64,000 bases of DNA from Paracoccaceae bacterium. GTDB taxonomy: Bacteria > Pseudomonadota > Alphaproteobacteria > Rhodobacterales > Rhodobacteraceae. The translations under genes were made by a program, and so were the position numbers. The notes beneath the pieces are model-generated. The model did not search any database. It was not told the DNA's origin and saw only the letters and a program-made list of their open reading frames with translations. Shown here one piece after another: positions 36,233 to 44,436 of the stretch. The DNA lies in NCBI GenBank assembly GCA_028285485.1, contig JANQPC010000024.1, positions 1 through 64,000 of the forward strand, written 5' to 3'. Each line of letters begins with the position of its first letter. The first letter of the stretch is position 1.

Positions 36233-36400
36233 CGCAAGCTCATAACTTTCATGAGAATTTTGGCGGGCCGCCGGGCTGGCCTGCCGCCCCCTGCCTGGCC
36301 TAGACAGCCGGAAGGTCGCTTGCCGGCGGTCTGGTGTCGAAATTGCGCACCGGGCGGGGCCGCGTTCGGCGTAGGAGTGGGGCGGAAGAGGATTCGGGCC

Positions 36401-36697
36401 ATGCCGCAGGTTACGGTTGTTTATTGGCGGGATATTCCCGCGCAGGTGATCGTCGGCAAAGGCCGCCGGGGCACCAAGGCGGTGTTGCCGGAGCGATTTG
36501 AACAGGCGATCGACCGTGCGGCGATGAAGGCGGGGGCGGCGGAGACCGATGCCTATCTGGCCGAATGGCGGCGCGCCGATCCCTTCGAGGCCGATGGCGC
36601 GCCGGAGGAGATCGCCACGGGCGAAGCGGCGCGGATCGAGGCGGAATATGACAGTGCCCGGCTCAAGGCGCTGATCGACAATGATGGATGGGCCTAG
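36401..36697 (+). CDS. 'Virulence factor' domain small protein of the corrinoid C1 module
   Basis: A 98-residue protein of the Pfam 'Virulence_fact' family: VTVVYWRDIPAQVIVGKGRR, then PERFEQAIDRAAMKAG and DAYLAEWRR. Despite the name, its regular neighbours in Alphaproteobacteria are one-carbon genes: methylenetetrahydrofolate reductase, methyl-H4F:corrinoid methyltransferase and corrinoid activator, exactly as here. A role in that methyl-transfer system is inferred. ATG 36401 is preceded by GGAAGAGG; the frame stays open upstream without conservation. The reductase gene follows after 48 bp. Confidence 0.8.
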   Translation: MPQVTVVYWRDIPAQVIVGKGRRGTKAVLPERFEQAIDRAAMKAGAAETDAYLAEWRRADPFEADGAPEEIATGEAARIEAEYDSARLKALIDNDGWA

Positions 36698-36745
36698 GCC
36701 CGGGGATGGACGGGCGTGAGCCCAAGGCGAATATGGGAGGCCGCG

Positions 36746-37693
36746 ATGGCGCTTTTGAATTTCCGCCGGCCAGCAACGGCCGAGGCCGCGCGACCGGTGT
36801 CGCAGGGGGCAGCGGCCCCACTGGCGGCCTTTCCGGGCGGCTTTTCCATCGAGGTGATGCCGCGCACAGCCGCCAAGGTGGACGACTTTCGCGCCATCCT
36901 GCCCGCGGGCACCCGCGTTTACATCGCCCATATCGAAGGCACGCCGATTGAGGAGATGGTGGCGACGGCCGCGCGCCTTGCGCAAGACGGTTTCCGGGTC
37001 ATGCCGCATTTCCCGGCCCGCCTGATCGAAGATCGTGCGATGCTGGGCGACTGGATCGCGCGCTATCAGGGCGAGGCGGATGTGCGCGAGGCGCTCGTTC
37101 TGGCCGGTGGGGTGACCGAGCCGCGGGGCGCCTTCGAGAGCTCCATGGCGCTTCTGGAAACCGGGGCTTTCGATGCGGCGGGCTTTACCCGGCTTCATGT
37201 GGCCGGCCACCCCGAGGGCAACCGCGATATCGATCCCGATGGCGGCGAGGCGGCCGTGATGGAGGCGCTTTCCTGGAAGCAGGCATTCTCGGACCGGACG
37301 GATGCCCGAATGGCGATTGCCACCCAGTTTGCCTTTGAGGCCGATCCGATCATCGCCTGGGCCGAACGGCTGCAAAACGCGGGCATCGGCCTGCCGATCC
37401 ATATTGGCGTTGCGGGGCCGGCAAAACTGCAAACGCTGATCAAATTCGCGATTGCCTGCGGCGTGGGCCCGTCGCTGCGGGTGCTGCAGCGACGCGCCAT
37501 GGATGTAACCAAGCTCGTCACCCCTTTCACGCCAACCGATCTCGTCGCCGCGCTGGCCGCGCGCAAGGCCGCCGACCCGGCCTTTGCGATCGACACGGTG
37601 CACCTCTTCCCGCTGGGCGGGATCGGGGCGAGCGCGGACTGGGCCGCCGAACAGGGCGGCGGAGCTCCGGCAGCCAAGGAGGCGGCCCAATGA
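36746..37693 (+). CDS. Methylenetetrahydrofolate reductase family protein
   Basis: A 315-residue TIM-barrel flavoprotein of the MTHFR type, interconverting methyl-H4F and methylene-H4F. Visible parts are FSIEVMPRTAAKVDDFRAIL, GFRVMPHFPARLIED, LHVAGHPEGNRDIDP and QFAFEADPIIAWAERLQNAG, which matches the family's QFxFDxD-like flavin and folate region. In this context it probably runs in the oxidative direction, taking methyl-H4F made by the next gene's product. ATG 36746 has GGGAGG just upstream. It overlaps the next gene by 4 bp. Confidence 0.87.
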   Translation: MALLNFRRPATAEAARPVSQGAAAPLAAFPGGFSIEVMPRTAAKVDDFRAILPAGTRVYIAHIEGTPIEEMVATAARLAQDGFRVMPHFPARLIEDRAMLGDWIARYQGEADVREALVLAGGVTEPRGAFESSMALLETGAFDAAGFTRLHVAGHPEGNRDIDPDGGEAAVMEALSWKQAFSDRTDARMAIATQFAFEADPIIAWAERLQNAGIGLPIHIGVAGPAKLQTLIKFAIACGVGPSLRVLQRRAMDVTKLVTPFTPTDLVAALAARKAADPAFAIDTVHLFPLGGIGASADWAAEQGGGAPAAKEAAQ

Positions 37694-38649
37694 CCCGCAC
37701 CGTTCTGGAATCGAAATCGAAAACCGTTGTGATCGGGTTCGATGAGCCCTTCTGCATCATCGGCGAGCGGATCAACCCGACAGGCCGCAAGAAGCTCGCG
37801 GCCGAGCTTGAGGCGGGGGATTTCTCAACGGTTGAGAAAGACGCGCTTGAGCAGGTGGCCTGCGGGGCGATGGTGCTCGATGTAAATGCGGGGGTTGTTT
37901 ACAACTCCAACCCCGATCCAAACATAACCGAACCGCCGCTCATGGAGAAGGTGATCGGCCTCGTGCAGGGGCTTGTCGACGTGCCGCTCTGCATCGATTC
38001 AAGCGTGCCGGGCGCGCTGGAGAAGGGGCTGGAGACGGCGGAGGGCCGCCCGCTTCTGAACTCTGTCACGGGCGAGGAAGAGCGGCTGGAGGCCATCCTG
38101 CCGCTGGTGAAAAAGTACAATGTGCCCGTGGTGGCGATTTCAAACGACGATACCGGGATCTCGGAAGATCCCGAAGTGCGGTTCGCCGTGGCAAAGAAGA
38201 TCGTGGAGCGCGCCGCCGATTTCGGCATCCCGGCCCATGACATCGTGGTCGACCCCCTCGTGATGCCGGTTGGGGCCATGGCCACCGCCGGGCGGCAGGT
38301 CTTCGACCTCGTGCGTCGGTTGCGCGACGATCTGGGGGTGAACACCACCTGCGGGGCCTCGAACATCTCATTCGGGCTGCCGAACCGCCATGGCGTGAAT
38401 GCCGCATTCCTGCCCATGGCCATCGGCGCGGGCATGACGAGCGCAATTATGAACCCGGTGCGGCCGGTAGAGATGGAAGCGGTGCGCGCGGCGAACCTGC
38501 TGATGAACCATGACGCAAACGGAAGCGCCTGGATCGGCTTCGCGCGGGTCCTGGAAGCTGTGCAGGGCGGCGAGGGCTTTGCCGCGGCCAGCCAGGCGGC
38601 GGCTGCAAGCGGCGCAGGGCGCGGAGGCCGCCGGCGCCGCCGGGCGTGA
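37690..38649 (+). CDS. Methyltetrahydrofolate:corrinoid methyltransferase (pterin-binding, MtrH/AcsE-like)
   Basis: A 319-residue TIM-barrel protein with a pterin-binding domain: IIGERINPTGRKKLAAELEA, MVLDVNAGVV, PLCIDSSVPGALEKGLE, DDTGI and GASNISFGLPNRHGVNAAF. It transfers a methyl group between a corrinoid protein and tetrahydrofolate. The C-terminus ends in GRGGRRRRRA, an arginine-rich tail also present on the activator protein 2.9 kb downstream. No corrinoid-binding protein or substrate-specific methyltransferase (MttB-like) lies in the window, so partners must be encoded elsewhere. Confidence 0.9.
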   Translation: MTRTVLESKSKTVVIGFDEPFCIIGERINPTGRKKLAAELEAGDFSTVEKDALEQVACGAMVLDVNAGVVYNSNPDPNITEPPLMEKVIGLVQGLVDVPLCIDSSVPGALEKGLETAEGRPLLNSVTGEEERLEAILPLVKKYNVPVVAISNDDTGISEDPEVRFAVAKKIVERAADFGIPAHDIVVDPLVMPVGAMATAGRQVFDLVRRLRDDLGVNTTCGASNISFGLPNRHGVNAAFLPMAIGAGMTSAIMNPVRPVEMEAVRAANLLMNHDANGSAWIGFARVLEAVQGGEGFAAASQAAAASGAGRGGRRRRRA

Positions 38650-38670
38650 GGCACCGCGATTTGGTCAAGG

Positions 38671-38685
38671 TTAACCGCTTGTTAA
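38671..38685. promoter_or_regulatory. Candidate CtrA-binding site (TTAA-N7-TTAA)
   Basis: TTAACCGCTTGTTAA matches the full CtrA consensus TTAA-N7-TTAA. It lies 25 bp before the ATG of the 76-residue protein. The window also encodes ChpT, part of the CtrA phosphorelay. The match is to a short motif and needs binding data. Confidence 0.45.
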
Positions 38686-38709
38686 GCTTGCGGGTGCAGT
38701 CTTTGCGCC

Positions 38710-38940
38710 ATGGAGATTGTTCGGCGACAGAGCGACCCCGAGCGCTGGATCCGAACGATCTTCAGCGCGAAGGCAGCCCAGCGGGGCGGTGTGGTGCGGC
38801 GCTCAGCGGCCTGGATCGAACGCGAGGTCGGGCGCGCGCGGTTCGAACACGAGGTGCGGGCGCGGGGCTTTCACCTGATCGAATGTGGGGGCCAGCTCGT
38901 CGTCATCTGCAACGGCGGGGGCATTCGCGTGATCTGCTGA
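38710..38940 (+). CDS. Small conserved hypothetical protein (76 aa)
   Basis: A short basic protein: RWIRTIFSAKAAQRGGVVRR, then IEREVGRARFEHEVRARGFH and LIECGGQLVVICNGG, ending IRVIC. Proteins of this kind are widespread in Rhodobacteraceae, some mislabelled as phosphoribosylanthranilate isomerase; I know of no function. Three cysteines lie in the last 20 residues (ECGG, ICNG, VIC). A CtrA-like box sits immediately upstream, and a twin palindrome 9 bp after its stop codon may terminate transcription. Confidence 0.65.
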   Translation: MEIVRRQSDPERWIRTIFSAKAAQRGGVVRRSAAWIEREVGRARFEHEVRARGFHLIECGGQLVVICNGGGIRVIC

Positions 38941-38949
38941 GCCGGTGTT

Positions 38950-38995
38950 CAGTTTTTCGCCGAAAAACTGTTCCGATTTTTCTGCGAAAAATCGG
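38950..38995. repeat. Twin palindrome (21 bp + 2 bp + 23 bp)
   Basis: Positions 38950-38970 have arms CAGTTTTTCG and CGAAAAACTG around C. Positions 38973-38995 have perfect 10-bp arms CCGATTTTTC and GAAAAATCGG around TGC. It lies between the 76-residue gene and the convergent 88-residue membrane protein gene, and either strand can form hairpins with U-rich arms. Confidence 0.88.
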
Positions 38996-39056
38996 CGAAG
39001 CATCCCGAAAAGGCGTGTTTGGGACAACCCCAATCCGCCGCGCCAGCGCCCCTCCT

Positions 39057-39323
39057 CTAGACGGCTGGCCGCGCCATCACCCAATGCAACGGCACAAGCA
39101 GCAACAGGTAGAGTGTCGCCACCGGCATCCCGAGCACAAGGACGAGTGCCGCAAGGTTCGCACCTGTCATCATGCCGATCACGAAAATCGCCAGGGCGGC
39201 CCCCATGAACAGCGCGGGCAGCACGGCGGCCACCTGCCACGCCTCCCGCATCCGGCGCAGGGCGAGCCACTGCAACGCCAGGTAGAGAAGCGGTAAAAAT
39301 AGAAGTAGGGAATCTGTCATCAT
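39057..39323 (-). CDS. Small hypothetical membrane protein (88 aa)
   Basis: A short protein with three hydrophobic segments: SLLLFLPLLYLALQWLAL, VAAVLPALFMGAALAIFVI and LAALVLVLGMPVATLYLLLL. The start is one of two adjacent ATGs at 39323 or 39320; upstream in-frame sequence is not hydrophobic and overlaps the regulatory inverted repeats. No family recognised. It is divergent from the corrinoid activator gene and shares its 171-bp upstream region. Confidence 0.6.
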   Translation of the reverse strand: MMTDSLLLFLPLLYLALQWLALRRMREAWQVAAVLPALFMGAALAIFVIGMMTGANLAALVLVLGMPVATLYLLLLVPLHWVMARPAV

Positions 39324-39395
39324 GCCATCGCGGTCTTGCCTGTTGGCGTTCTGGAAATCCCATCGCATGCCATTGTGGCAACAGGCAGACGGGGC

Positions 39396-39468
39396 TGTGG
39401 CGCACATGGGCGAAAATGTGCCACGAGATCCCTTTCCCATGGGCGGTAATCCGTTATCTCGTGGCACA
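39396..39468. promoter_or_regulatory. Overlapping inverted repeats upstream of the corrinoid activator gene
   Basis: TGTGCCACGAGAT (39417-39429) and ATCTCGTGGCACA (39456-39468) form a perfect 13-bp inverted repeat with a 26-base gap. The first arm can instead pair with TGTGGCGCACAT (39396-39407) upstream, giving a mutually exclusive hairpin. A further direct copy (TTGTGGCAACA) lies near 39374. This could be a switching RNA leader or operators for a regulator shared with the divergent membrane protein gene. Confidence 0.6.
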
Positions 39469-39494
39469 ACGGCAACGCAGGAAAGGGCTGCGGG

Positions 39495-41531
39495 ATGAGT
39501 GACGAGGCGCTGGTGATTTTCACGCCGTCAGGCAAGCGCGGCCGCGTGCCGCGCGGAACCAGCGTGCTGGCCGCCGCGCGCCAGCTTGGGGTCGATCTCG
39601 ATAGCGTTTGCGGCGGCCGGGGCATCTGTTCAAAATGCCAGGTCGCGCCCGGTTCCGGCGCCTTCCCGAAGCACGGGGTAACGGTGACGGAAGGGGCGCT
39701 GTCACCGTGGAATGCGGTCGAGGCGCGGTACGATGAGATTCGCGGGCTCGCGGCGGGCCGGCGGCTCGGGTGCCAGGCCACGATCGAGAGCGATGTCGTG
39801 ATCGACGTGCCGCCGGAAAGCCAGGTGCATAAGCAGGTCGTGCGCAAGGCGGCAGCGGAGCGTGAGATCGCCATGGATCCCGCCACACGGCTTGCCTATG
39901 TCGAGGTGGCCGAGCCCGATATGCACAGCCCCACAGGCGATCTCCAGCGGCTGAGCGAGGCGCTTGAGGCGCAATGGGGCATCGCGCCGGTCCACGCGCC
40001 GCTGCATATTCTCACCCGTCTGCAGAAAGAGCTTCGGGTGGGGAACTGGGCCGTCACCCTCGCCCTTTACCAGGATAGCGATCGGGCGCATCGCATCGTC
40101 GATCTCTGGCCCGGTTTCCGCGATGCGGCGCTCTATGGGCTTGCGATCGATCTCGGCTCCACCACCATCGCCGCGCATCTCACCGATCTCGGCACCGGCG
40201 CGGTGATCGCCTCGGCAGGTGTCATGAACCCGCAGATCCGCTTCGGCGAGGATCTGATGAGCCGTGTCTCCTACGCGATGATGAACCCCGGAGGTGCGGC
40301 AGAGATGACGCAGGCGGTGCGCGAGGCCATCGATATGCTCGCGCGCGATATCGCGGCGGAAGGCGGGATCGGGGCCGAGGAGATCGTGGAGGCCGTCATC
40401 GTCTGCAACCCGGTGATGCATCACATTCTGATCGGCGTCGACCCGGTGGAACTGGGCCAGGCGCCCTTTGCGCTGGCCACCTCCGATGCGCTCACGCTTG
40501 AGGCCGCCGAACTGGGGCTGGGCGCGCTTAATCCCGGCGCCCAGGTGTATCTTCTGCCGTGCATCGCGGGCCATGTGGGCGCCGACGCCGCCGCCGTCGC
40601 GCTTTCGGAAGAGCCCGATCGCTCGGAAGATCTGGTGTTGATCGTCGATGTGGGCACGAATGCAGAAATTCTGCTTGGCGATCGCACCCGCGTGCTGGCC
40701 TGCTCTTCCCCCACCGGCCCGGCCTTTGAGGGCGCACAGATCAGCTCCGGTCAACGCGCCGCGCCAGGGGCCGTCGAGCGCGTGGAAATCGATCCCGCAA
40801 CGAAAGAGCCGCGCTTCCGGGTGATCGGCTCCGATCTCTGGTCCGACGATCCGGGATTTGCCGCGGCCACGGCGGAAACCGGCATCACCGGGATCTGCGG
40901 ATCGGGCATTATCGAGGCGGTGGCCGAGTTGCGCCTGGCCGGGCTGATGGATAAGGGCGGGCTTCTGGGCTCTGCCGAGGCCACCGGCAGCGCCCGGATG
41001 CTTCCCGATGGCCGCACATTTGCCTATCTGCTGCATGACGGCAGCGCCGCGGGCGGCCCGAAGATCACCGTTACCCAGGGCGATATCCGCGCAATCCAGC
41101 TTGCCAAATCCGCGCTCTATGCCGGCGCGCGTTTGCTGATGGACGAGATCGGCACCGATACGGTGGATCGCGTGGTTCTGGCCGGGGCCTTTGGCGCCCA
41201 TATCTCCCCCAAACACGCCATGGTGCTCGGCATGATTCCCGATGCGCCGCTCGATAAGGTCACAAGCGCAGGCAATGCGGCAGGCACCGGCGCGCGCATC
41301 GCGCTTTGCAATCGCGCCGCCCGGGCGCGGATCGAACAAACCGTGCGCCAGATCACCAAGGTGGAAACTGCCGTGGAGCCCCGGTTTCAGGAGCATTTCG
41401 TGGCCGCCAACGCCATCCCCCACGCCACAGCACCCTTCCCGCGCCTGAACGCGGCCGTAACCCTGCCTGACGTGGCCTTCAACGCCGGCGCCGAGGGCGG
41501 AGGCGGGCGCCGCCGGCGCCGCCGCGCCTAA
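39495..41531 (+). CDS. Corrinoid reductive activator: 2Fe-2S ferredoxin plus ASKHA ATPase domain (DUF4445)
   Basis: A 678-residue protein. The N-terminal ferredoxin-like domain holds a 2Fe-2S site (Cys39, Cys45, Cys48 in CGGRGICSKC and a later Cys in RRLGCQA). The C-terminal ASKHA part starts GLAIDLGSTTIAAHLTDLGT and has a second phosphate motif in LIVDVGTNAEILLG. Relatives use ATP hydrolysis to reduce inactive Co(II) corrinoid proteins back to Co(I). It supports the methyltransferase system encoded just upstream. The C-terminus ends GGGGRRRRRRA, echoing the tail of the methyltransferase. ATG 39495 follows the inverted-repeat region by 26 bp. Confidence 0.88.
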   Translation: MSDEALVIFTPSGKRGRVPRGTSVLAAARQLGVDLDSVCGGRGICSKCQVAPGSGAFPKHGVTVTEGALSPWNAVEARYDEIRGLAAGRRLGCQATIESDVVIDVPPESQVHKQVVRKAAAEREIAMDPATRLAYVEVAEPDMHSPTGDLQRLSEALEAQWGIAPVHAPLHILTRLQKELRVGNWAVTLALYQDSDRAHRIVDLWPGFRDAALYGLAIDLGSTTIAAHLTDLGTGAVIASAGVMNPQIRFGEDLMSRVSYAMMNPGGAAEMTQAVREAIDMLARDIAAEGGIGAEEIVEAVIVCNPVMHHILIGVDPVELGQAPFALATSDALTLEAAELGLGALNPGAQVYLLPCIAGHVGADAAAVALSEEPDRSEDLVLIVDVGTNAEILLGDRTRVLACSSPTGPAFEGAQISSGQRAAPGAVERVEIDPATKEPRFRVIGSDLWSDDPGFAAATAETGITGICGSGIIEAVAELRLAGLMDKGGLLGSAEATGSARMLPDGRTFAYLLHDGSAAGGPKITVTQGDIRAIQLAKSALYAGARLLMDEIGTDTVDRVVLAGAFGAHISPKHAMVLGMIPDAPLDKVTSAGNAAGTGARIALCNRAARARIEQTVRQITKVETAVEPRFQEHFVAANAIPHATAPFPRLNAAVTLPDVAFNAGAEGGGGRRRRRRA

Positions 41532-41594
41532 GGGCGGCCGCACATGGGGCTGCTTGACGCGCGCCCCGGCGCTCCGTATCTGAGGGCCCTGTTG

Positions 41595-41668
41595 GCGGGT
41601 GTAGCTCAATGGTAGAGCAGGAGCTTCCCAAGCTTAAGACGAGGGTTCGATTCCCTTCACCCGCTCCA
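41595..41668 (+). tRNA. tRNA-Gly (CCC)
   Basis: The gene starts GCGGGTGTAGCTCAATGG and ends CACCCGCTCCA, with encoded CCA. Acceptor GCGGGTG pairs with CACCCGC. The anticodon loop TTCCCAA gives CCC at 41627-41629. The T arm is GAGGGTTCGATTCCCTT. It decodes GGG. The thioesterase gene begins 11 bp after its 3' end. Confidence 0.96.
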
Positions 41669-41679
41669 GCAGGCCGCCG

Positions 41680-42150
41680 ATGACCCCCTATCTCACTCCC
41701 CTGCCCCCCGATGCGCTGCGTGCGGCCGGTATTCCGGCGCCCTGGGCCTTCGGGCAGGCGGATCGGGTGCGATTTTACGAGCTTGATGCGCTAGGGCATG
41801 TGAACAACACCGCCTACCTGCGCTGGTTTGAAACAACGCGGGTGGCCTGGTTTGCCGAATACGGGATCAGCCATTACCGACCGGAAGACCCCACCTTCGT
41901 GGTGCGCGCGATCACCTGCGAGTACCGAGCGCCCATGTTCCTCAACGATCCCTACATCATCACGGCGCGCTGTTCGGGTTTCCGCACAACCTCTTTCACC
42001 AAGGAATACGCCGTCTGGTCGGGTGGGGAGATCAAGGTCGCGGGCACCGCGGTGATCGTGATGACGGATGCGCCGGGCACGACGAAACTGCCGCTGCCAG
42101 AGGAGATGCGCGCGGTGCTCGTGGCACGCGATGGCGCAAAGCCCGGTTAG
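41680..42150 (+). CDS. Acyl-CoA thioesterase, hotdog fold (YbgC/FadM type)
   Basis: A 156-residue 4HBT-family protein hydrolysing acyl-CoA thioesters in the cytosol. The motif [20 protein letters not shown] is characteristic: Asp in [10 protein letters not shown] is the catalytic residue of this branch. It starts directly after tRNA-Gly. The stop codon overlaps that of the convergent pgi gene (TTAG at 42147-42150 serves both). The substrate is not predictable. Confidence 0.88.
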   Translation: MTPYLTPLPPDALRAAGIPAPWAFGQADRVRFYELDALGHVNNTAYLRWFETTRVAWFAEYGISHYRPEDPTFVVRAITCEYRAPMFLNDPYIITARCSGFRTTSFTKEYAVWSGGEIKVAGTAVIVMTDAPGTTKLPLPEEMRAVLVARDGAKPG

Positions 42151-43763
42151 CCGCGCTGGCGCTGCAGCGTGGCGATGATCTGCCGGGTTGAGGGATCAAG
42201 CGCATCGGGCGCCGCATCGCCCGCCACGATCGGTTCGATCCGTTTGGCAAGCACCTTGCCAAGCTCCACCCCCCACTGATCGTAAGAGTTGATGCCCAGC
42301 ATCGCCCCTTCCACGAACACCCGGTGTTCGTAAAGCGCGATGATCTGGCCCAGCACGAAGGGTGTGAGCTTGGGGTAGACCAGCATCGTGGAGGGCCGGT
42401 TGCCCGGGAACACGCGGTGGCGCGCCTGGCGTTCGAGCTCTGCACCCTCAAGCCCTGCATCGCGCATCAGCGCGCGCGCTTCCTCCAGCGAACGCCCGAC
42501 CATGAGCGCCTCGGCCTGGGCCAGGCAATTGGCGATGAGCAGCGTATGCTGATGCGCAAGCTCCGCATGATGGCCCTCGGCCCCCACCATGAATTCGCAG
42601 GGCACAACGCCGGTGCCCTGGTGGATCAGCTGGTAGAAGGCGTGCTGCCCGTTCGTGCCGGGCTCGCCCCAAACAATGGGGCCGGTCACCGCGGGCGCAT
42701 CCTCGCCGCCCATGGTGACGCGCTTGCCGTTCGATTCCATCTCAAGCTGCTGCAGGTATGCCGGCAGCCGCGCCAGACGCTGCTCGTAGGGCAGCACGGC
42801 GCGGGTGGGATGGCCGCAGCCCTGATGGTGCCAAAGGCCCGTGAGCGCCAGCATCACGGGCAGGTTTTCGAGGGGCTCTGCCGCGCGGAAATGGCGATCC
42901 ATCGCCTGCCCGCCCCGAAGGAAGGCGCGAAACGCTTCGGGCCCGATGGCCAGCATCAGCGAAAGCCCGATGGGGCCCCAGACGGAATAGCGCCCGCCCA
43001 CCCAATCTTCGAACCCGAAAACGCGGGCAGGATCGATCCCGAAGGCCGCGGTTTTATCGACCGCCGAGGAAAGCGCTGCGAAATGCGCGCCCGCGTGATC
43101 GGCGCCCACCTTAGCCGCAATCCAAGTGCGCGCGGTTTCGGCATTCGTCATCGTCTCGATGGTGGTGAAGGTCTTCGAGGCCACGATCACGAGGGTTGAG
43201 GCCGGGTTCAGCCCGTTCAGAACATCGTAGACATGCGCGCCATCAACGTTGGAGACGAAATGGCAGCGCGGCCCGTCATGGTAAGGTGCGAGCGCCTGCA
43301 CCGCCATTGCGGGGCCAAGATCGGAACCGCCGATGCCGATATTGACGATATCGGTGAAGCGCCCGCCGCCGGGCGTGGTGATCTCGCCCGAACGGAGCGC
43401 GGCGGCAAAGCGCTCCATACGCGCAAGCGTTTCCAGAACCCCAGGCATGACATCGGCACCGTCCACAAGAACCGGCCCGCCATCGAGATTGCGTAGCGCG
43501 GTGTGGAGAACCGCGCGATCCTCGGTTTCGTTGATCCTTGCACCCGAAAACATCGCTTCGCGCCGTTCGGCCACACCCGTGGCCGCGTAAAGCGAGAGCA
43601 GAAGATCGCGGTCGCCCGCGGCCATCGTGGTTTTCGAGTAGTCGAAGAAAAGATCGCCCGCGGAGATTGAAAAGGCCTCCGCCCGCCCCTCTGCGGCCAG
43701 AAGATCGGTGATCTTGCGGCCCGCTGCCGCCCCGGCGGCAGCCTTCAATGCGTTCCAGCCCAT
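42147..43763 (-). CDS. pgi: Glucose-6-phosphate isomerase
   Basis: A 538-residue enzyme interconverting glucose 6-phosphate and fructose 6-phosphate. Signature stretches are [52 protein letters not shown], and [14 protein letters not shown], which carries the catalytic histidine region. It is the last gene of the zwf-pgl-pgi operon, 1 bp after pgl. In Rhodobacteraceae, which usually metabolise glucose through Entner-Doudoroff, it supplies fructose 6-phosphate recycling. Confidence 0.97.
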   Translation of the reverse strand: MGWNALKAAAGAAAGRKITDLLAAEGRAEAFSISAGDLFFDYSKTTMAAGDRDLLLSLYAATGVAERREAMFSGARINETEDRAVLHTALRNLDGGPVLVDGADVMPGVLETLARMERFAAALRSGEITTPGGGRFTDIVNIGIGGSDLGPAMAVQALAPYHDGPRCHFVSNVDGAHVYDVLNGLNPASTLVIVASKTFTTIETMTNAETARTWIAAKVGADHAGAHFAALSSAVDKTAAFGIDPARVFGFEDWVGGRYSVWGPIGLSLMLAIGPEAFRAFLRGGQAMDRHFRAAEPLENLPVMLALTGLWHHQGCGHPTRAVLPYEQRLARLPAYLQQLEMESNGKRVTMGGEDAPAVTGPIVWGEPGTNGQHAFYQLIHQGTGVVPCEFMVGAEGHHAELAHQHTLLIANCLAQAEALMVGRSLEEARALMRDAGLEGAELERQARHRVFPGNRPSTMLVYPKLTPFVLGQIIALYEHRVFVEGAMLGINSYDQWGVELGKVLAKRIEPIVAGDAAPDALDPSTRQIIATLQRQRG

Positions 43764-43764
43764 C

Positions 43765-44436
43765 CTACTCCGCCCAATGCACCTTTGCGTCGTTCCAGAC
43801 CGCGCGTACCGGCGCTTCCCACCGGCGTTGCGACCGGGCGCGTTCCAGCGTTTCGCGCTTTTCGGACCCGGTGATCACGATGTGCTTGCTCATCGCGCCG
43901 TCGAGCACCCGCGCCGTCAGCGTAACGCGCGGCTCCTCCGCACCGGGTGCGCGCATGGCCATGAGCGGCGGCGCATCGGCTTCGAGCGCGGCGGACAGGT
44001 TATCGGCCTCAGGGAAGATCGAGGCCACATGCGCATCCGCGCCCATGCCGAGAAGCAGAACCGAGATCGGAAGCTCGGGCTCGATCGCCTTCGAAAGCGT
44101 GCCGAGGATATCTTCGGGCCGCTCGGCTTCGGCATAAAGCGGCACAAGCTCGGCCATCGCAGCGCGTTCTTTCAGCAGCCGTTCGCGCAGAAGCGCGGTG
44201 TTCGAGCGCGGGTGATCCTCGGGCACCCAACGTTCGTCGGTAAGCATCACGTGGATGCGGCTCCAATGCAGATCCACGGCACAGAGCGCATCGAAGATCG
44301 GCCCCGGCGTTGTGCCCCCCGGCACCGCGAAGGAGGCGGTCTCGTGGTTCATCAGGCAGGCGCGCAGTTCGCCCGCCAACTGGTTGGCGAGATCGATCAT
44401 CATCATCTCGCGATCAGGGTATTCGATCAGCTTCAT
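43765..44436 (-). CDS. pgl: 6-phosphogluconolactonase
   Basis: A 223-residue lactonase of the DevB/SOL type, hydrolysing 6-phosphogluconolactone. Visible elements are [36 protein letters not shown] and [20 protein letters not shown], with the catalytic His in the last. It overlaps zwf upstream by 4 bp (ATGA). Together with zwf it makes 6-phosphogluconate, the entry to the Entner-Doudoroff pathway and the oxidative pentose branch. Confidence 0.95.
   Translation of the reverse strand: MKLIEYPDREMMMIDLANQLAGELRACLMNHETASFAVPGGTTPGPIFDALCAVDLHWSRIHVMLTDERWVPEDHPRSNTALLRERLLKERAAMAELVPLYAEAERPEDILGTLSKAIEPELPISVLLLGMGADAHVASIFPEADNLSAALEADAPPLMAMRAPGAEEPRVTLTARVLDGAMSKHIVITGSEKRETLERARSQRRWEAPVRAVWNDAKVHWAE

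Noticed and set aside
39461-39480. TGGCAC as the -24 part of a sigma-54 promoter before the activator gene
   Set aside because: The required TTGC at the -12 position is absent; the sequence is explained by the inverted repeat.
39702-41609. A 635-codon minus-strand frame opposite the corrinoid activator
   Set aside because: It also runs through tRNA-Gly and lacks recognisable motifs; high GC makes long antisense frames common here.
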